From the NCBI RefSeq assembly GCF_042944905.1, contig NZ_CP168496.1, positions 2,790,001-2,854,000 on the forward strand: a stretch of DNA of 64,000 nucleotides, given 5' to 3'. Made by a program: the position numbers and the translations under genes. Shown here in pieces: positions 1-8,464 of the stretch. This DNA comes from Psychrobacillus sp042944905. Its GTDB lineage: Bacteria > Bacillota > Bacilli > Bacillales_A > Planococcaceae. Numbering within the stretch: position 1 is the stretch's first letter; every line of letters starts with the position of its first letter. The notes below the pieces were generated by a model that had not been told where the DNA came from, did not search any database, and saw only the letters and a program-made list of their open reading frames with translations.

Positions 1-652
1 TCGTTTGACGTTTTCCCGCCTCTTGCTCTTTTTTACGAGTGGCTAGTAGCTCCTGTTCTATCTGCTTTGTTTCTACCTCAATACGTCCAATATGACGATT
101 TTTTTCCTGTAATCCTTTGTCTAGCTCCTCTTTTTGACTCAATATTAAAAATAGCCACTGTCCCTTCACTAGCTCCAGTTCATTTTGTATATCAGCAATA
201 TCCTGCTTTTCATTTTCCTGTTGCAGCTGATAGCGTGCTTGCTCGATTGTTTCTTCCGCTTGTTTCATTTTTGCGTATTCGATCGCGTATTCTAAACTAT
301 GCTTTTCATGTAACGCGATCTGCAGTTTACTAGATATTTCATCTACTAATTCTTGAAAATGATTCAACTCCGACTGGAAATGCTGCTGCTTTTCCTGTTC
401 TTCATAAATTGTCACAGCAGCTTTACGTTTTGTTAGCTGCTTTTCGATTTCACTAAGCTCAAAAAGCCGTTCCTCGATGCCTTGCATTTCGTTTTGTGCA
501 TTTTCTTTTTGTTGTTGTAAATATTGATAATAGGCAGCAGTTTGCTGTCGTTCATCCTCATAGTTCGTAATCGTCTCGTTATAGATGTGGAAGCTGTCCA
601 CATAACTATCTAGCTGTACTTGCATCGCTTTATATTCAATTTTTTTTCTTAA
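1..652 (-). pseudogene. jetC: Wadjet JetC, coiled-coil part downstream of the IS (partial)
   Basis: On the minus strand a single frame stays open from about 652 to the window edge. It encodes a Glu/Gln/Lys-rich heptad-like protein with stretches such as YQYLQQQKENAQNEM and LELVKGQWLFLILSQKEELD, the composition of an SMC/MukB coiled-coil arm. It has no start codon or SD of its own at the IS border, and its neighbours upstream (in transcription) are jetB and the JetC ATPase head, so I read it as the continuation of jetC beyond the insertion sequence. The frame does not match the upstream part after simple removal of the IS and one copy of the 5-6 bp flanking repeat; it is off by one base, and 7-8 base A runs at both borders are obvious indel sites. 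The gene continues outside the window. Confidence 0.75.
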
Positions 653-670
653 ACGGCTAAACTAACACAA

Positions 671-1243
671 TTATTGGTTTAGCCATTTTTCTTCTATATT
701 TTTAAGATACGAGGATGGATCTCTTTTATATCGATATCTCTTCACATGTTCACTTTTTCTTTCATTCCAACTTTCATTTTCTTCACAATACTTATCATGA
801 CTTCCCGATGAGAGGCGTTGGATAATGTTTGGGTCATCTATTGCATCTTCGGCAAATACAATATACTCCCCGTGTCTCATAATGTAGCGATTCCAAGAAC
901 GCAAACCAGTAATTCTTCGATGTCTACGCTTAATTCTACGGAAAAACAACTCATGATCATTGTTTGTTCTAGGTAAAATCGGATAGTCATAACACGCAAA
1001 TAATCCTTTCCAAAATCCTTTGCTATACCGTTTCAAGTTATCTACAAACTCTTCATCTTCTTCTTTTGTTAACTTTCGTTCTATCTCCTTTAGGTAAGAA
1101 GCTAATCTATTTCTAACAGAATCGCTTGTTTTACGTTTGGAAGGCTCTAATATAGTAGCGATGCGTCTAATACGCGTATTTAGTCTAACAACTTGTTGGT
1201 ATTCTTTTTGAAAGGAATCAACATTACTGACTATTCTGAACAA
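671..1243 (-). pseudogene. Transposase, C-terminal part (frameshifted)
   Basis: This frame codes for about 190 residues ending the transposase (an Arg-rich stretch ending RRIKRRHRRITGL, then a conserved-looking SWNRYIMRHGEYIVF region). It begins at a TTG without a good SD and its frame is open upstream, overlapping the end of the first transposase frame. It is in the +1 frame relative to that part. The junction holds seven A residues on the coding strand (1267-1273); a run of six would fuse both parts into one protein of about 525 residues. Either this copy carries a homopolymer expansion or the element uses ribosomal or transcriptional slippage to make the full enzyme. Confidence 0.6.
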
Positions 1244-1247
1244 CCTT

Positions 1248-2249
1248 TTAAGTATTAGAGGAGCCCTTTTTTTCCAGGCAATTTTCGATCGATTTTTGAA
1301 TCAGTTTTGTCTGTTCAAAAATCTTCATTCCTGGTAAATCAAGAGGCGGACATCCATCTTCTAATAAAACAGAACGGATTGCCGCAGTATATGCTAGAGT
1401 TGTTTCTGATTCTAGATGATCTTCTTCTAAAGCCTTTTTTTCAATTTCGCGTATTCCGCGCAGTTTCTTTTTGATGTTTGTTTTTAACTTACGATCTTTA
1501 TCCACAGCTGGTTTTGCGATGTCTTTTAAATAGTGAAATTGACAGTACTGATAAGGTGTTTCTGGAGACAAAGTTTCAAACGCAAGTCGAATTGATTTCT
1601 GACCATCACTGACAAAACCTAGAATTGGAAATCCCAAATCTAAGACAGGCTTGATAAATTCCATTAGTTCTTCCGTGGAACTACTTTTCACATTCTTGGC
1701 CGCTAGAATCGTCCCACTAAGAACTTCTCTAATCACGTAAAGTGTTTCATTCCCCTTTTCAGGCTGTACCCCATCCATAGAAAGAATGATCCCACCATGC
1801 TTATCCACCATTTCATTAAGCATATTTTTACTGTTTTCCACCACGCTGGCGCGCAGTAAAACCGTGTATCTTTCATATAATTTCTGGACATGACGCTCTG
1901 AAACGACAACCCCACTTTGATTTAAAATGTTCATTATTTCTATTCGAGTTTTGTGCTCTTTAAAACGTAATTCTCCAACAAAAGCCAAGACATCAATCCC
2001 GTATGTGATGTGTTTTATACTTAAGTGTTCTGCTTGTGCAGAACGAAATACAGTCGACGCATTTTCACATGTTGGGTTCGTACAGCGATACCCCATGTTA
2101 ATAATGGTTTTTACCCCATCCAGAGTAGAAATGGTCTTTTTAGAGACTGTATGACAATAATCTAACTTAGATTGACAAGTTGGACAGTTTGAAAACTCAG
2201 GTCTATAGTATTTTGTTTCAGTAGCAACTAAACGATTTTTTGTTCGCAT
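1248..2249 (-). CDS. IS transposase, N-terminal and catalytic part
   Basis: The 333-residue product has a zinc-binding-like N-terminus (CPTC at residues 22-25, further Cys at 55 and 61) and a DDE-type catalytic region with Asp159 (LSMDGVQ) and Asp215 (FVSDGQKS), followed by a C-x-x-H pair at 236-239 as seen in MULE-type transposases. It starts at ATG after GGTGAG. The third acidic residue is probably in the next frame (671-1243). It ends after an AAAAAAAG tract where the frame is lost. It belongs to the IS that breaks jetC. I cannot name the IS family with confidence. Confidence 0.7.
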   Translation of the reverse strand: MRTKNRLVATETKYYRPEFSNCPTCQSKLDYCHTVSKKTISTLDGVKTIINMGYRCTNPTCENASTVFRSAQAEHLSIKHITYGIDVLAFVGELRFKEHKTRIEIMNILNQSGVVVSERHVQKLYERYTVLLRASVVENSKNMLNEMVDKHGGIILSMDGVQPEKGNETLYVIREVLSGTILAAKNVKSSSTEELMEFIKPVLDLGFPILGFVSDGQKSIRLAFETLSPETPYQYCQFHYLKDIAKPAVDKDRKLKTNIKKKLRGIREIEKKALEEDHLESETTLAYTAAIRSVLLEDGCPPLDLPGMKIFEQTKLIQKSIENCLEKKGSSNT

Positions 2250-2321
2250 TTTCTCACCATCATTTATGAATTTATTATTTATATTTTACCATAAATTTAG
2301 GGCATTGCGATATATTAGCCG

Positions 2322-3080
2322 CTTAAGTTTTTTTTCATTAAATTCTTTGTATTTTTTTAAATTACTTCGTTGTTTTTCAAATTGATCGGTAATACTAAGC
2401 GGATTAAAATACTTATCTGCCTTTTCAACGGATGGAATGAGCAAACGGTCAAACAGCTCCTGTGTGCCTCTACATTGCTCAAATACTTTTTCTATGCCAC
2501 CTTCTGCACTATTCATGACAATCATATTTTCCCATTCTTCACGGATAATAAAATAGTGTGTCTCTAAGTAATCCGTGAAGGCTGTTATAGACTGTGGAAA
2601 TAATTTCGCACGCATCGGAGTTTGCTGAACCATCTGTTGAAAATAGTTATTCATCTCATCTTTACTCGCTGGATACTTTACACCTGCGTCACGCTTTGTA
2701 AATGGGATCGCATCAATGGCATGCTTATCACGGTCGCTATATTCATATACATACCGCAATGATTCTACCTTATTATTTTTTATATATAGTGTCACTGCTG
2801 TCACTAAGTATTGACGTGGGCGTTCATTTAACATCCATTCAATCGCAATATGTGCGGGACCTTCTTCTAAATAGAACGTTTCCTTCATTTGACGATTTGA
2901 CACCGTCGCATGCGGAATAATGGCTTGCATCGCCGCTTGAATAAAAACCGTTTTCCCTCCACCATTTTCTAATAAGATTGCTCCATTCTGTGTATCAAAT
3001 TGAAATACCTCATCATGATAACGTTTTATTCCTTGCTCATAAATCACATTAGCAAAGCGAATTTTACTAATTGTCGGCAT
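2322..3080 (-). pseudogene. jetC: Wadjet JetC, ATPase head (interrupted by IS)
   Basis: JetC is the MukB/SMC-like motor of the Wadjet system, which recognises and helps cleave circular plasmid DNA. The visible part starts at ATG 3080 after AAAGGGGG and has an SMC-type N-terminal head with a Walker A variant ENGGGKT at residues 38-44. The reading frame then enters the IS and stops at 2286 after a few foreign codons; the coiled-coil part is found beyond the IS. jetC overlaps the 3' end of jetB by 14 bp, so it was translated from the same transcript. With the head separated from the arm and C-terminal head, the system is probably inactive in this strain. Confidence 0.8.
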
Positions 3081-3804
3081 ACACATCCCCCTTTAAACCA
3101 TATAAAAAGTCAATAATACCTCGATTATATTCTGTATCCATAAAATAATTTCCAATAATGACTTGTGCCTTTTCGGTTAGTTCAAATTCACCCATACCGG
3201 TCTCTACTAAAAGATCTTCATCACGTAAAAAGCGACAAGTTGTATGTAAGAAGCTGACCCGGCTCATTGTATTGGCACTTTGACGCTTTGCTGTTTCTTT
3301 CACATCATCCAGTCCGTCCCATTTTTCAATGAGCATATGCCAACGATACGAATATTCCTTCTCTTTTGCCTTGAGCACTTCCTCATCATATGCACGAAGT
3401 GTTGCCATTCGTTGATTGATAGCATGAATCCATTCCTCATAAGTAATAAACGGTTTCGTAGGTGCTACGGAATGAAATGAATTATAAAATTCCCCAATGA
3501 CACAGATGGTTGCAAAATACATTAAATATAAATCATCGTTACGACCTTTTGATTTAAAATATTCACGTTTTAGTGTTTCATTCGTCACATGAAAGGGAGA
3601 CAGTTTCGTCGTTGGTACAAGCAGCACTTCATTTCCTACTTCTAGACAAATAGCATCGACTTTTTTGCAAAACGTTTCGACAAGTGAACGTAAATCCGTA
3701 TCAATTTTAAATAAACGCGCTAATTCACCGCTAACTCGCCCCTCTAACGCAAGTTCGCTATACATATCGAAGGCACGCAATATCTTGTCTTGTTCATACA
3801 GCAT
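3067..3804 (-). CDS. jetB: Wadjet JetB (MukE-like subunit)
   Basis: This 245-residue protein fits JetB (DUF4194-type, MukE-like), the accessory subunit bridging the kleisin JetA and the SMC JetC. Assignment rests on size, on winged-helix-like character near the C-terminus (RVSFLHTTCRFLRDEDLLVETGMGEF split over two helices), and on its place between a JetA-like and an SMC-like gene. The start chosen is ATG 3804, which has GGAGGAATAGTT in front; a longer in-frame start at 3822 has none. It overlaps jetC at its 3' end and follows jetA with a 2-bp gap, so translation is coupled. Confidence 0.75.
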   Translation of the reverse strand: MLYEQDKILRAFDMYSELALEGRVSGELARLFKIDTDLRSLVETFCKKVDAICLEVGNEVLLVPTTKLSPFHVTNETLKREYFKSKGRNDDLYLMYFATICVIGEFYNSFHSVAPTKPFITYEEWIHAINQRMATLRAYDEEVLKAKEKEYSYRWHMLIEKWDGLDDVKETAKRQSANTMSRVSFLHTTCRFLRDEDLLVETGMGEFELTEKAQVIIGNYFMDTEYNRGIIDFLYGLKGDVYADN

Positions 3805-3806
3805 AA

Positions 3807-5303
3807 CTATTCCTCCTGCCACATAAATAGTAAATTTTGAATCGTAAAGCGAGGTGTAACTTGTAAGGTATCATGGTGTTCCTCAATAACTAACTGACGG
3901 TTTTCGAGTAGCATTGTCGCGTCCGCCAATAAATGCATCGACAGCTCGTCCTCTGTTTCTGCACCTTTTGAAAGGGGGGAGCGCTGATGACATAATAGTA
4001 AAAAATCATATAAATAGCGCTCATCTAAAGATAACGTCCTATGTGTTTGAAGGTGCTCCACCCATTCAGCAAGAGTCCAGCTTAGGCGGTTTTCCGCGAA
4101 GGTCAACATTTCCTTCATATAGGATTTATACAACTGTCGTATTTGCTTCGCATATAGCTCGCGTTTTTCCTCTGCGACAACTTCCTCATAGTGTGCTGAC
4201 TCTGCATTTTGCTCTTCATCTGACCACGACTGTACACTAAAAATGCTTAGTAACGACCAACTTTTCTTATGCTCCACATTTAAAAATGGAGCTAAAATAC
4301 CTTTCATAGACTCTAGAGGTAACGGAGTACTGACAATCTCTGAAACTATCTCTTTATCAAAATTAAACTGCTCTAGCCCAATATTATAAAGCGATTGCTG
4401 TGCCGCATCTAACGCCTCTTCCTTCAATCGCAAACTATGCGTCAGCAAGTCTTTATGCTGCTCATGCACAGCGATTAATGCTTCATCGATTTTTAACAGC
4501 ATACGAAAAGCCTTCATATCTTCTTCATTTACAGTCGACTCTGCTGCTTTACGAGACTCAACTATAAACTGGTGCAGCTCCTCAAATTCGGTATTTTCCC
4601 GCTGCAGCCTCATATTACGATCCTGCAGCACATCCATGTACCGTTTTTGCGTTTCGCTATTAATAATATTGCGCCTAATTTCATGGGAAAGCTTTTCCAT
4701 TCGCTCATGTAGCTGCTCCACGTCCATACGCATTTCATTTATTTGGCGTAAAGCTCCTTGCAGCTCTCCCTTTTCTAGAAGCTTTCTCAGCATCAGCTGA
4801 TGAATCGACAACTGAAATTCCTGGAAATATTCTTTCGTTGCAAAAATCAATTCAAGCCCGTCATCAGCGAGCTGATAATATTGACGATTTTCTTTCGCAT
4901 CAAAAAAATCTGTTTTCAAAAATGAAAAAGGAATTTCTTCTACATCATTCGTTGCCCAATTAAAAAATGTGTATGTTTTATAAACGCCTTTTGCTGGCCG
5001 AAAAGTCTCTTTTACAATCAGTAAAAGTGCTTTTACACGCTCGTCCGCAATATTATAACGATTTTTAAGCAATGGTCGTATATAATGCGCCGCCTCTTCC
5101 ATTCCAATTTTAGATTCGCGCATTAACTTCATTTCAAAAAAATACAGTAACGTAAACAAACCTAGCATCCGCATATCAATCTCAACTCCATCGTCATCTA
5201 CCTGACGCTTGCTTGCTAGTTCATGCAACGGCTCGAACAAATATATACGTCGCATTCGTTCTTGTAAATCTGTAGTAATATTAATATCCCACTCCATTAT
5301 CAT
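3807..5303 (-). CDS. jetA: Wadjet JetA (MukF/kleisin-like subunit)
   Basis: The 498-residue product matches JetA, the kleisin of Wadjet. It has a helical N-terminal region, then a long heptad-rich segment at about residues 180-330 (RQINEMRMDVEQLHERMEKL, then further Glu/Arg-rich helices) and a C-terminal winged-helix-like part. The start overlaps the jetD stop by 4 bp (ATGA), and the stop nearly touches jetB. In E. coli-type Muk terms it is the F subunit that closes the ring with MukE (JetB) on MukB (JetC). It seems intact. Family assignment comes from operon context plus size and coiled-coil content. Confidence 0.75.
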   Translation of the reverse strand: MIMEWDINITTDLQERMRRIYLFEPLHELASKRQVDDDGVEIDMRMLGLFTLLYFFEMKLMRESKIGMEEAAHYIRPLLKNRYNIADERVKALLLIVKETFRPAKGVYKTYTFFNWATNDVEEIPFSFLKTDFFDAKENRQYYQLADDGLELIFATKEYFQEFQLSIHQLMLRKLLEKGELQGALRQINEMRMDVEQLHERMEKLSHEIRRNIINSETQKRYMDVLQDRNMRLQRENTEFEELHQFIVESRKAAESTVNEEDMKAFRMLLKIDEALIAVHEQHKDLLTHSLRLKEEALDAAQQSLYNIGLEQFNFDKEIVSEIVSTPLPLESMKGILAPFLNVEHKKSWSLLSIFSVQSWSDEEQNAESAHYEEVVAEEKRELYAKQIRQLYKSYMKEMLTFAENRLSWTLAEWVEHLQTHRTLSLDERYLYDFLLLCHQRSPLSKGAETEDELSMHLLADATMLLENRQLVIEEHHDTLQVTPRFTIQNLLFMWQEE

Positions 5304-6313
5304 TCCTCCAAATCATCACTCATTTGCTGCCAAATCTGCTGAAGTTTTGCTGCTCCTAACACTTCCTGTGAAATATAATTATTCTTTTCTAATAGTGAAT
5401 GACATTTTTCTACTATATGTGGTGGCAAGTTTTCCATAAACGCCTCTATTGCCTCATCATCACGCAGCTGCTTTTTCAAAATAGGCTTTCCTTCATCCTG
5501 TAAAGCTGCTTCATAAAATGGCAATGCAACTGCAACAGACTGCTGTTTACTGACTAAATACCAAATAGAAATGCCCGCAAAATCGAGATCTCCAAAATAA
5601 TAAAACAGGTGACGTACATTCGGTAACGGTAACTGCTTGTCGAATAAATTTAAGCTACCTACAATTTCAAAACCAGCCCCATAAATCAACGTTGAAAAGC
5701 GTGTTTTCTTAAGTGCTGGTAGAAGTCCTTCATATGTCGTTTTATTTTCGACGATTAAATGAAATTGTGTTGAGTGATGTAACTGCTGGGGGTTTACGGC
5801 GAAACGAAGAGGCTCCTTAACATCAACAATTTGCATCTTCATCCATAACCCAAGACGCTCAAGTACGCGTCTTCCTCCTTTATATTGAAGCCACTTTTCA
5901 TCCCCAACTACTTGCTGACTACGTTCTGGCGCAGGTGCAGGGAGGGTCGGGAAATTATATGTAAGGATAAACTGATTGATTTTTTGAATATATGGCAAAT
6001 CCTGCTCTAGTTGCTGTGGTGTTAACCGATAATATTTATCTAAAGAAATACTCGGATCCAACGTCAGCTGCAAAGGCTCAATCACTTCCCTAAGCGATTT
6101 TTTCACTGAATGCTTTAATACTTTATATTTATAATGAAGCCTAGGTATCTGCGGCGTTTGCCCAGCACTTTTAACCGGCTGTAACAATTGCGCCTCAACA
6201 AGTTCTAGTACAGCCTTAGCAAACAATTCATATGTTTGATGATCACTTAATAATCGCTCGAGTTCTGATAATGTAATGTATGATTTCTTAAATTCCATTA
6301 GTTTATCTCTCAT
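5300..6313 (-). CDS. jetD: Wadjet JetD, Toprim nuclease subunit (DUF2220)
   Basis: JetD is the topoisomerase VI A-like subunit that cleaves the DNA loop captured by JetABC. The 338-residue product has a C-terminal Toprim signature: Glu189 in LIVENKTTYEGL and the DxD pair at residues 242 and 244 in YYFGDLDFAG, the metal-binding residues. An N-terminal DUF3322-like region precedes it. I chose ATG 6313, 6 nt after AGGGGG; the longest frame would start at 6358 without an SD. It is the first gene of the operon here (order D-A-B-C), whereas most described type I operons run A-B-C-D. The gene appears intact although jetC is broken. Confidence 0.85.
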   Translation of the reverse strand: MRDKLMEFKKSYITLSELERLLSDHQTYELFAKAVLELVEAQLLQPVKSAGQTPQIPRLHYKYKVLKHSVKKSLREVIEPLQLTLDPSISLDKYYRLTPQQLEQDLPYIQKINQFILTYNFPTLPAPAPERSQQVVGDEKWLQYKGGRRVLERLGLWMKMQIVDVKEPLRFAVNPQQLHHSTQFHLIVENKTTYEGLLPALKKTRFSTLIYGAGFEIVGSLNLFDKQLPLPNVRHLFYYFGDLDFAGISIWYLVSKQQSVAVALPFYEAALQDEGKPILKKQLRDDEAIEAFMENLPPHIVEKCHSLLEKNNYISQEVLGAAKLQQIWQQMSDDLEE

Positions 6314-6530
6314 CATGCACCCCCTATTGGATTTAGTATAACAAAGTCTATTTACCATATCTCTAATTTATTGTAAAATTATCTCAAATATATTCTTTCG
6401 TTGAATTATGCTCGCCTTGTTGCATGTAATACATAAAAAACAGAACCTTCCATTTCGTATTCGATTAATACACTTAGTTTTACACGTGCACATTTTCCTC
6501 TTTTATTAGAATCTATTAATAAAAGTAAAA

Positions 6531-6665
6531 ATCGTTCAAATATATTTAGGTCATTCTGGTGTTAAGACTACACTAGATATTTATGCTTATGTTACTGCAA
6601 CGGCCAAAGAATATCTATGTTCCCAGTGTCATAGAAGACTTAGACACTATTCAGAATTATCCTGA
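6531..6665 (+). pseudogene. Tyrosine recombinase, C-terminal fragment
   Basis: A short plus-strand frame reads VQIYLGHSGVKTTLDIYAY and continues VTATAKEYL before a stop at 6663. LGHS followed by TTLDIYAY is the end of the catalytic domain of phage/ICE integrases: the conserved His of the LGH motif and the nucleophilic Tyr. No N-terminal domain or start codon is present upstream, so it is a fragment. It lies in the same orientation as a second integrase tail at 8361-8438, between that tail and the Wadjet operon. Confidence 0.7.
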
Positions 6666-6674
6666 AGTTACGTC
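6637..6674 (+). repeat. Direct repeat, copy 1
   Basis: Copy 1 of a 38-bp imperfect direct repeat shared with 7017-7054; the central 20 bases CTTAGACACTATTCAGAATT are identical and both end with AAGTT.CGTCT. The first copy overlaps the integrase fragment. Confidence 0.7.
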
Positions 6675-6920
6675 TATCGCAATGGACTTTTTCATTTCTC
6701 CGATAAGAATTGCAGAATTGTAACAGAATTAGGTAGCAATAGTTGAGTAGGCTTGTTCTTTCCTAAGTATAAACTACAACAATACGCTACTGTAGGTAAC
6801 GGAATGTCTTTGGAAATACAGGCACTTTTAACCTGAATTCACTTGTAGATATAGATAACTGCATAGCTGCATGTTACAATGTACTTAACTAATTGCGGTG
6901 CACTGCTTCGGCTTGCACTT

Positions 6921-6950
6921 AAGGGAACTAGATGCGTCTAGTTCTCTTTT
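6921..6950 (+). terminator. Hairpin with T-run
   Basis: GAACTAGA and TCTAGTTC form a stem with a 4-base loop, followed by CTTTT on the plus strand. No intact plus-strand gene precedes it; it may have ended a gene of the lost element. Confidence 0.5.
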
Positions 6951-6956
6951 AATTTT

Positions 6957-6994
6957 AAAGGGATCCTACGAGTTAATTAGCGTAGGATCCCTTT
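6957..6994. terminator. Strong 14-bp inverted repeat
   Basis: AAAGGGATCCTACG and CGTAGGATCCCTTT form a perfect 14-bp stem around a 10-base loop. Both outer ends are A/T rich, so it could terminate transcription on either strand. Confidence 0.55.
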
Positions 6995-7016
6995 ATTCGT
7001 TCCCTGTGCCACACAC

Positions 7017-7054
7017 AACTTAGACACTATTCAGAATTGTTTTAAAGTTGCGTC
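7017..7054 (+). repeat. Direct repeat, copy 2
   Basis: Second copy of the repeat at 6637-6674 (31 of 38 positions identical by eye). The pair encloses about 380 bp and could mark an old excision or insertion boundary. Confidence 0.6.
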
Positions 7055-7154
7055 TAACATAGGGAACCTTTTAAGAAACTAACATGAAAATCATAATATT
7101 CACGTTTTTTTGAACTAACGTGAATGTTCCAAATCCAAAGTAACTACTTAAATA

Positions 7155-7188
7155 AAAGCCTACTTCATAAATAGCATGAAATAGGCTT
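7155..7188 (-). terminator. Terminator of the fic operon
   Basis: Read on the minus strand, AAGCCTA..TTCAT pairs with ATGAA.TAGGCTT and is followed by TTATTT, directly behind the fic stop codon. Confidence 0.7.
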
Positions 7189-7192
7189 GAAA

Positions 7193-7909
7193 TTATTTAT
7201 CTTTAATTGTATCAAATGGTTTTTCTTCATAATTGGTTATATCGTATTGTCTAATTATTTGATAACTCTGTTGCTTCTCTTCAGATAGTTCTGCTTCAAT
7301 TGGATTAACTAAACTTAAGGCATCAGTTATGATTCGGTGTAAATAACTATTCTCGGGTGCTTCATCAATCGCAGCCATCACCAAAGCATTACGTAAATAA
7401 CCAACATTTTGTGAAAGGAGCTCAGCATTAAATGTTAAGTCTTTTTTATCTGCAAACAGCTTCATAAAAATAGAAACGGCTCGTGTATTACCTTCTCGAT
7501 AAGGATGGACTCGCCAAATATCTGTCATGAACTTAGCAAAATTCGAAGGTAACTGAGGATTTTCTTGTGTCCAGTCAATTAATATCGCCCAATTAAAAAT
7601 GGCTAGTAAATCAGTGTCGATACGTGAATAATCACTATATGTAACTGATAAACCATTTAAAACACGTTCACTTTTGTAAATATTCACTGTTCGAAACTCA
7701 CCAGCCCAACTATACAAGTCTTCGAATAGGAAATGATGAATCGTTTTTAAAGACCTATAATCATTGAAATCTAAAGTATCTGAAATGGTATGGATATCTA
7801 AAATACTAGCAATTAATAATTGTGCTTCAATATTAATTAACTCTTGTTCATCTTGTATGTTTAATTTATTGATTAAAATTTTTGTATTCGGATATACATA
7901 TGGATCCAT
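7193..7909 (-). CDS. Fic-domain AMP transferase toxin
   Basis: The 238-residue protein carries the Fic active-site loop HPYREGNTR at residues 135-143, close to the family pattern HxFx(D/E)GN(G/K)R; His135 is the catalytic base and the EGN part binds the nucleotide phosphates. Fic enzymes transfer AMP (or related groups) to Thr/Ser/Tyr of targets such as gyrase or topoisomerase IV. The protein has no internal inhibitory helix that I can see; the regulator is the upstream 61-residue VbhA-like protein, 3 bp away, making a class I Fic toxin-antitoxin unit. A terminator follows directly. The catalytic loop looks intact, with Tyr in place of the usual Phe and Thr in place of Gly, both found in the family. 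Confidence 0.85.
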   Translation of the reverse strand: MDPYVYPNTKILINKLNIQDEQELINIEAQLLIASILDIHTISDTLDFNDYRSLKTIHHFLFEDLYSWAGEFRTVNIYKSERVLNGLSVTYSDYSRIDTDLLAIFNWAILIDWTQENPQLPSNFAKFMTDIWRVHPYREGNTRAVSIFMKLFADKKDLTFNAELLSQNVGYLRNALVMAAIDEAPENSYLHRIITDALSLVNPIEAELSEEKQQSYQIIRQYDITNYEEKPFDTIKDK

Positions 7910-7912
7910 AAG

Positions 7913-8098
7913 TTATTTTGATGCCTTCACGTATTTTTGAATAATAGCTTGTTTTAACTGACTTGAAGTTACTTGACCATTTTCATATTGATGTAACAAA
8001 TTTTGTGTAAATGCTGTCGGTTTTCCACCATCAAGGGCAGCCATTCCAACCGCAAATTGAATTTGTTCTTGACGTTCTAGGCGTGAGTTTGTATTCAT
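7913..8098 (-). CDS. VbhA-like antitoxin of the Fic toxin
   Basis: A 61-residue helical protein directly upstream of fic. VbhA-type antitoxins block Fic enzymes by inserting an inhibitory helix with the motif (S/T)xxxE(G/N) next to the active site. The corresponding region here reads AVGMAALDGG, in which the Ser is replaced by Met or Gly and Glu by Asp, followed by a typical C-terminal helix pair (NLLHQYENGQVTSSQLKQAI). ATG 8098 is chosen because GGGGTG lies 6 bases ahead; the alternative start at 8107 overlaps that SD. The pair is probably cotranscribed from an AT-rich promoter region upstream of 8110. Confidence 0.75.
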   Translation of the reverse strand: MNTNSRLERQEQIQFAVGMAALDGGKPTAFTQNLLHQYENGQVTSSQLKQAIIQKYVKASK

Positions 8099-8360
8099 GT
8101 CATACACCCCTTAATATTAGATAGTATATTTATTATAACATATCATAATTAACCATGATAATTTAGCGAGAGTTGGAAAAGTCATCGACCAAGAAACAAT
8201 TTCTAAAATTCATAAGTAGCTTTACACTGAAATAGTAATATTTTATGTTATTGTATATAGTATGCTCCAACTCGAATAACTTATTAAGCAAGATGCATCA
8301 CAAACATGAAAAAGATAACATTATGGTTATTAAAAATTACCTAATTCAAAACACATAATA

Positions 8361-8438
8361 AGTGCAATAGCTACACAAAAGTTACACAAAGCAAAGGAAG
8401 AAGCAGTTTTAAAGTTCTCCAGCTATTTAAACATGTAA
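8361..8438 (+). pseudogene. Integrase C-terminal tail near ssrA
   Basis: The plus-strand frame reads SAIATQKLHKAKEEAVLKFS and ends SYLNM-stop. Tails of the form KKEAxxKFSxYL occur right at the end of phage-type tyrosine recombinases, after the catalytic Tyr. It lies about 130 bp from the tmRNA 3' end, pointing toward it, which is where an ssrA-targeting integrase gene normally lies. No start or catalytic domain is attached. Confidence 0.5.
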
Positions 8439-8441
8439 AGT

Positions 8442-8464
8442 TTTTGACTACGCTTTTGACTACG
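8442..8464 (+). repeat. Tandem TTTTGACTACG pair
   Basis: Two copies of TTTTGACTACG with a 12-bp period directly behind the integrase tail; short direct repeats at this place often are arm-type binding sites of the integrase. Function inferred only. Confidence 0.45.

Larger units (their letters stand above)
654..2321 (-). mobile_element. Insertion sequence inserted in jetC
   Basis: The 1668-bp segment carries a two-part transposase gene and interrupts jetC. Its outer ends show a short inverted repeat: CGGCTAA at 654-660 and TTAGCCG at 2315-2321. The flanks share CTTAA (648-652 and 2322-2326), a likely 5-bp target duplication, with one extra A at 653 that may belong to the element. The family is uncertain; the transposase has an N-terminal zinc-finger-like region and a DDE-type core with CxxH, as in MULE-like transposases. 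Confidence 0.7.
6314..7154. other. Gene-poor remnant region between jetD and fic
   Basis: About 840 bases with no intact gene. It contains a tyrosine-integrase tail (6531-6665), an imperfect 38-bp direct repeat (6637-6674 and 7017-7054, both holding CTTAGACACTATTCAGAATT) and two hairpins followed by T-rich sequence (6921-6950 and 6957-6994). The content is typical of a decayed mobile-element flank. Confidence 0.6.
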
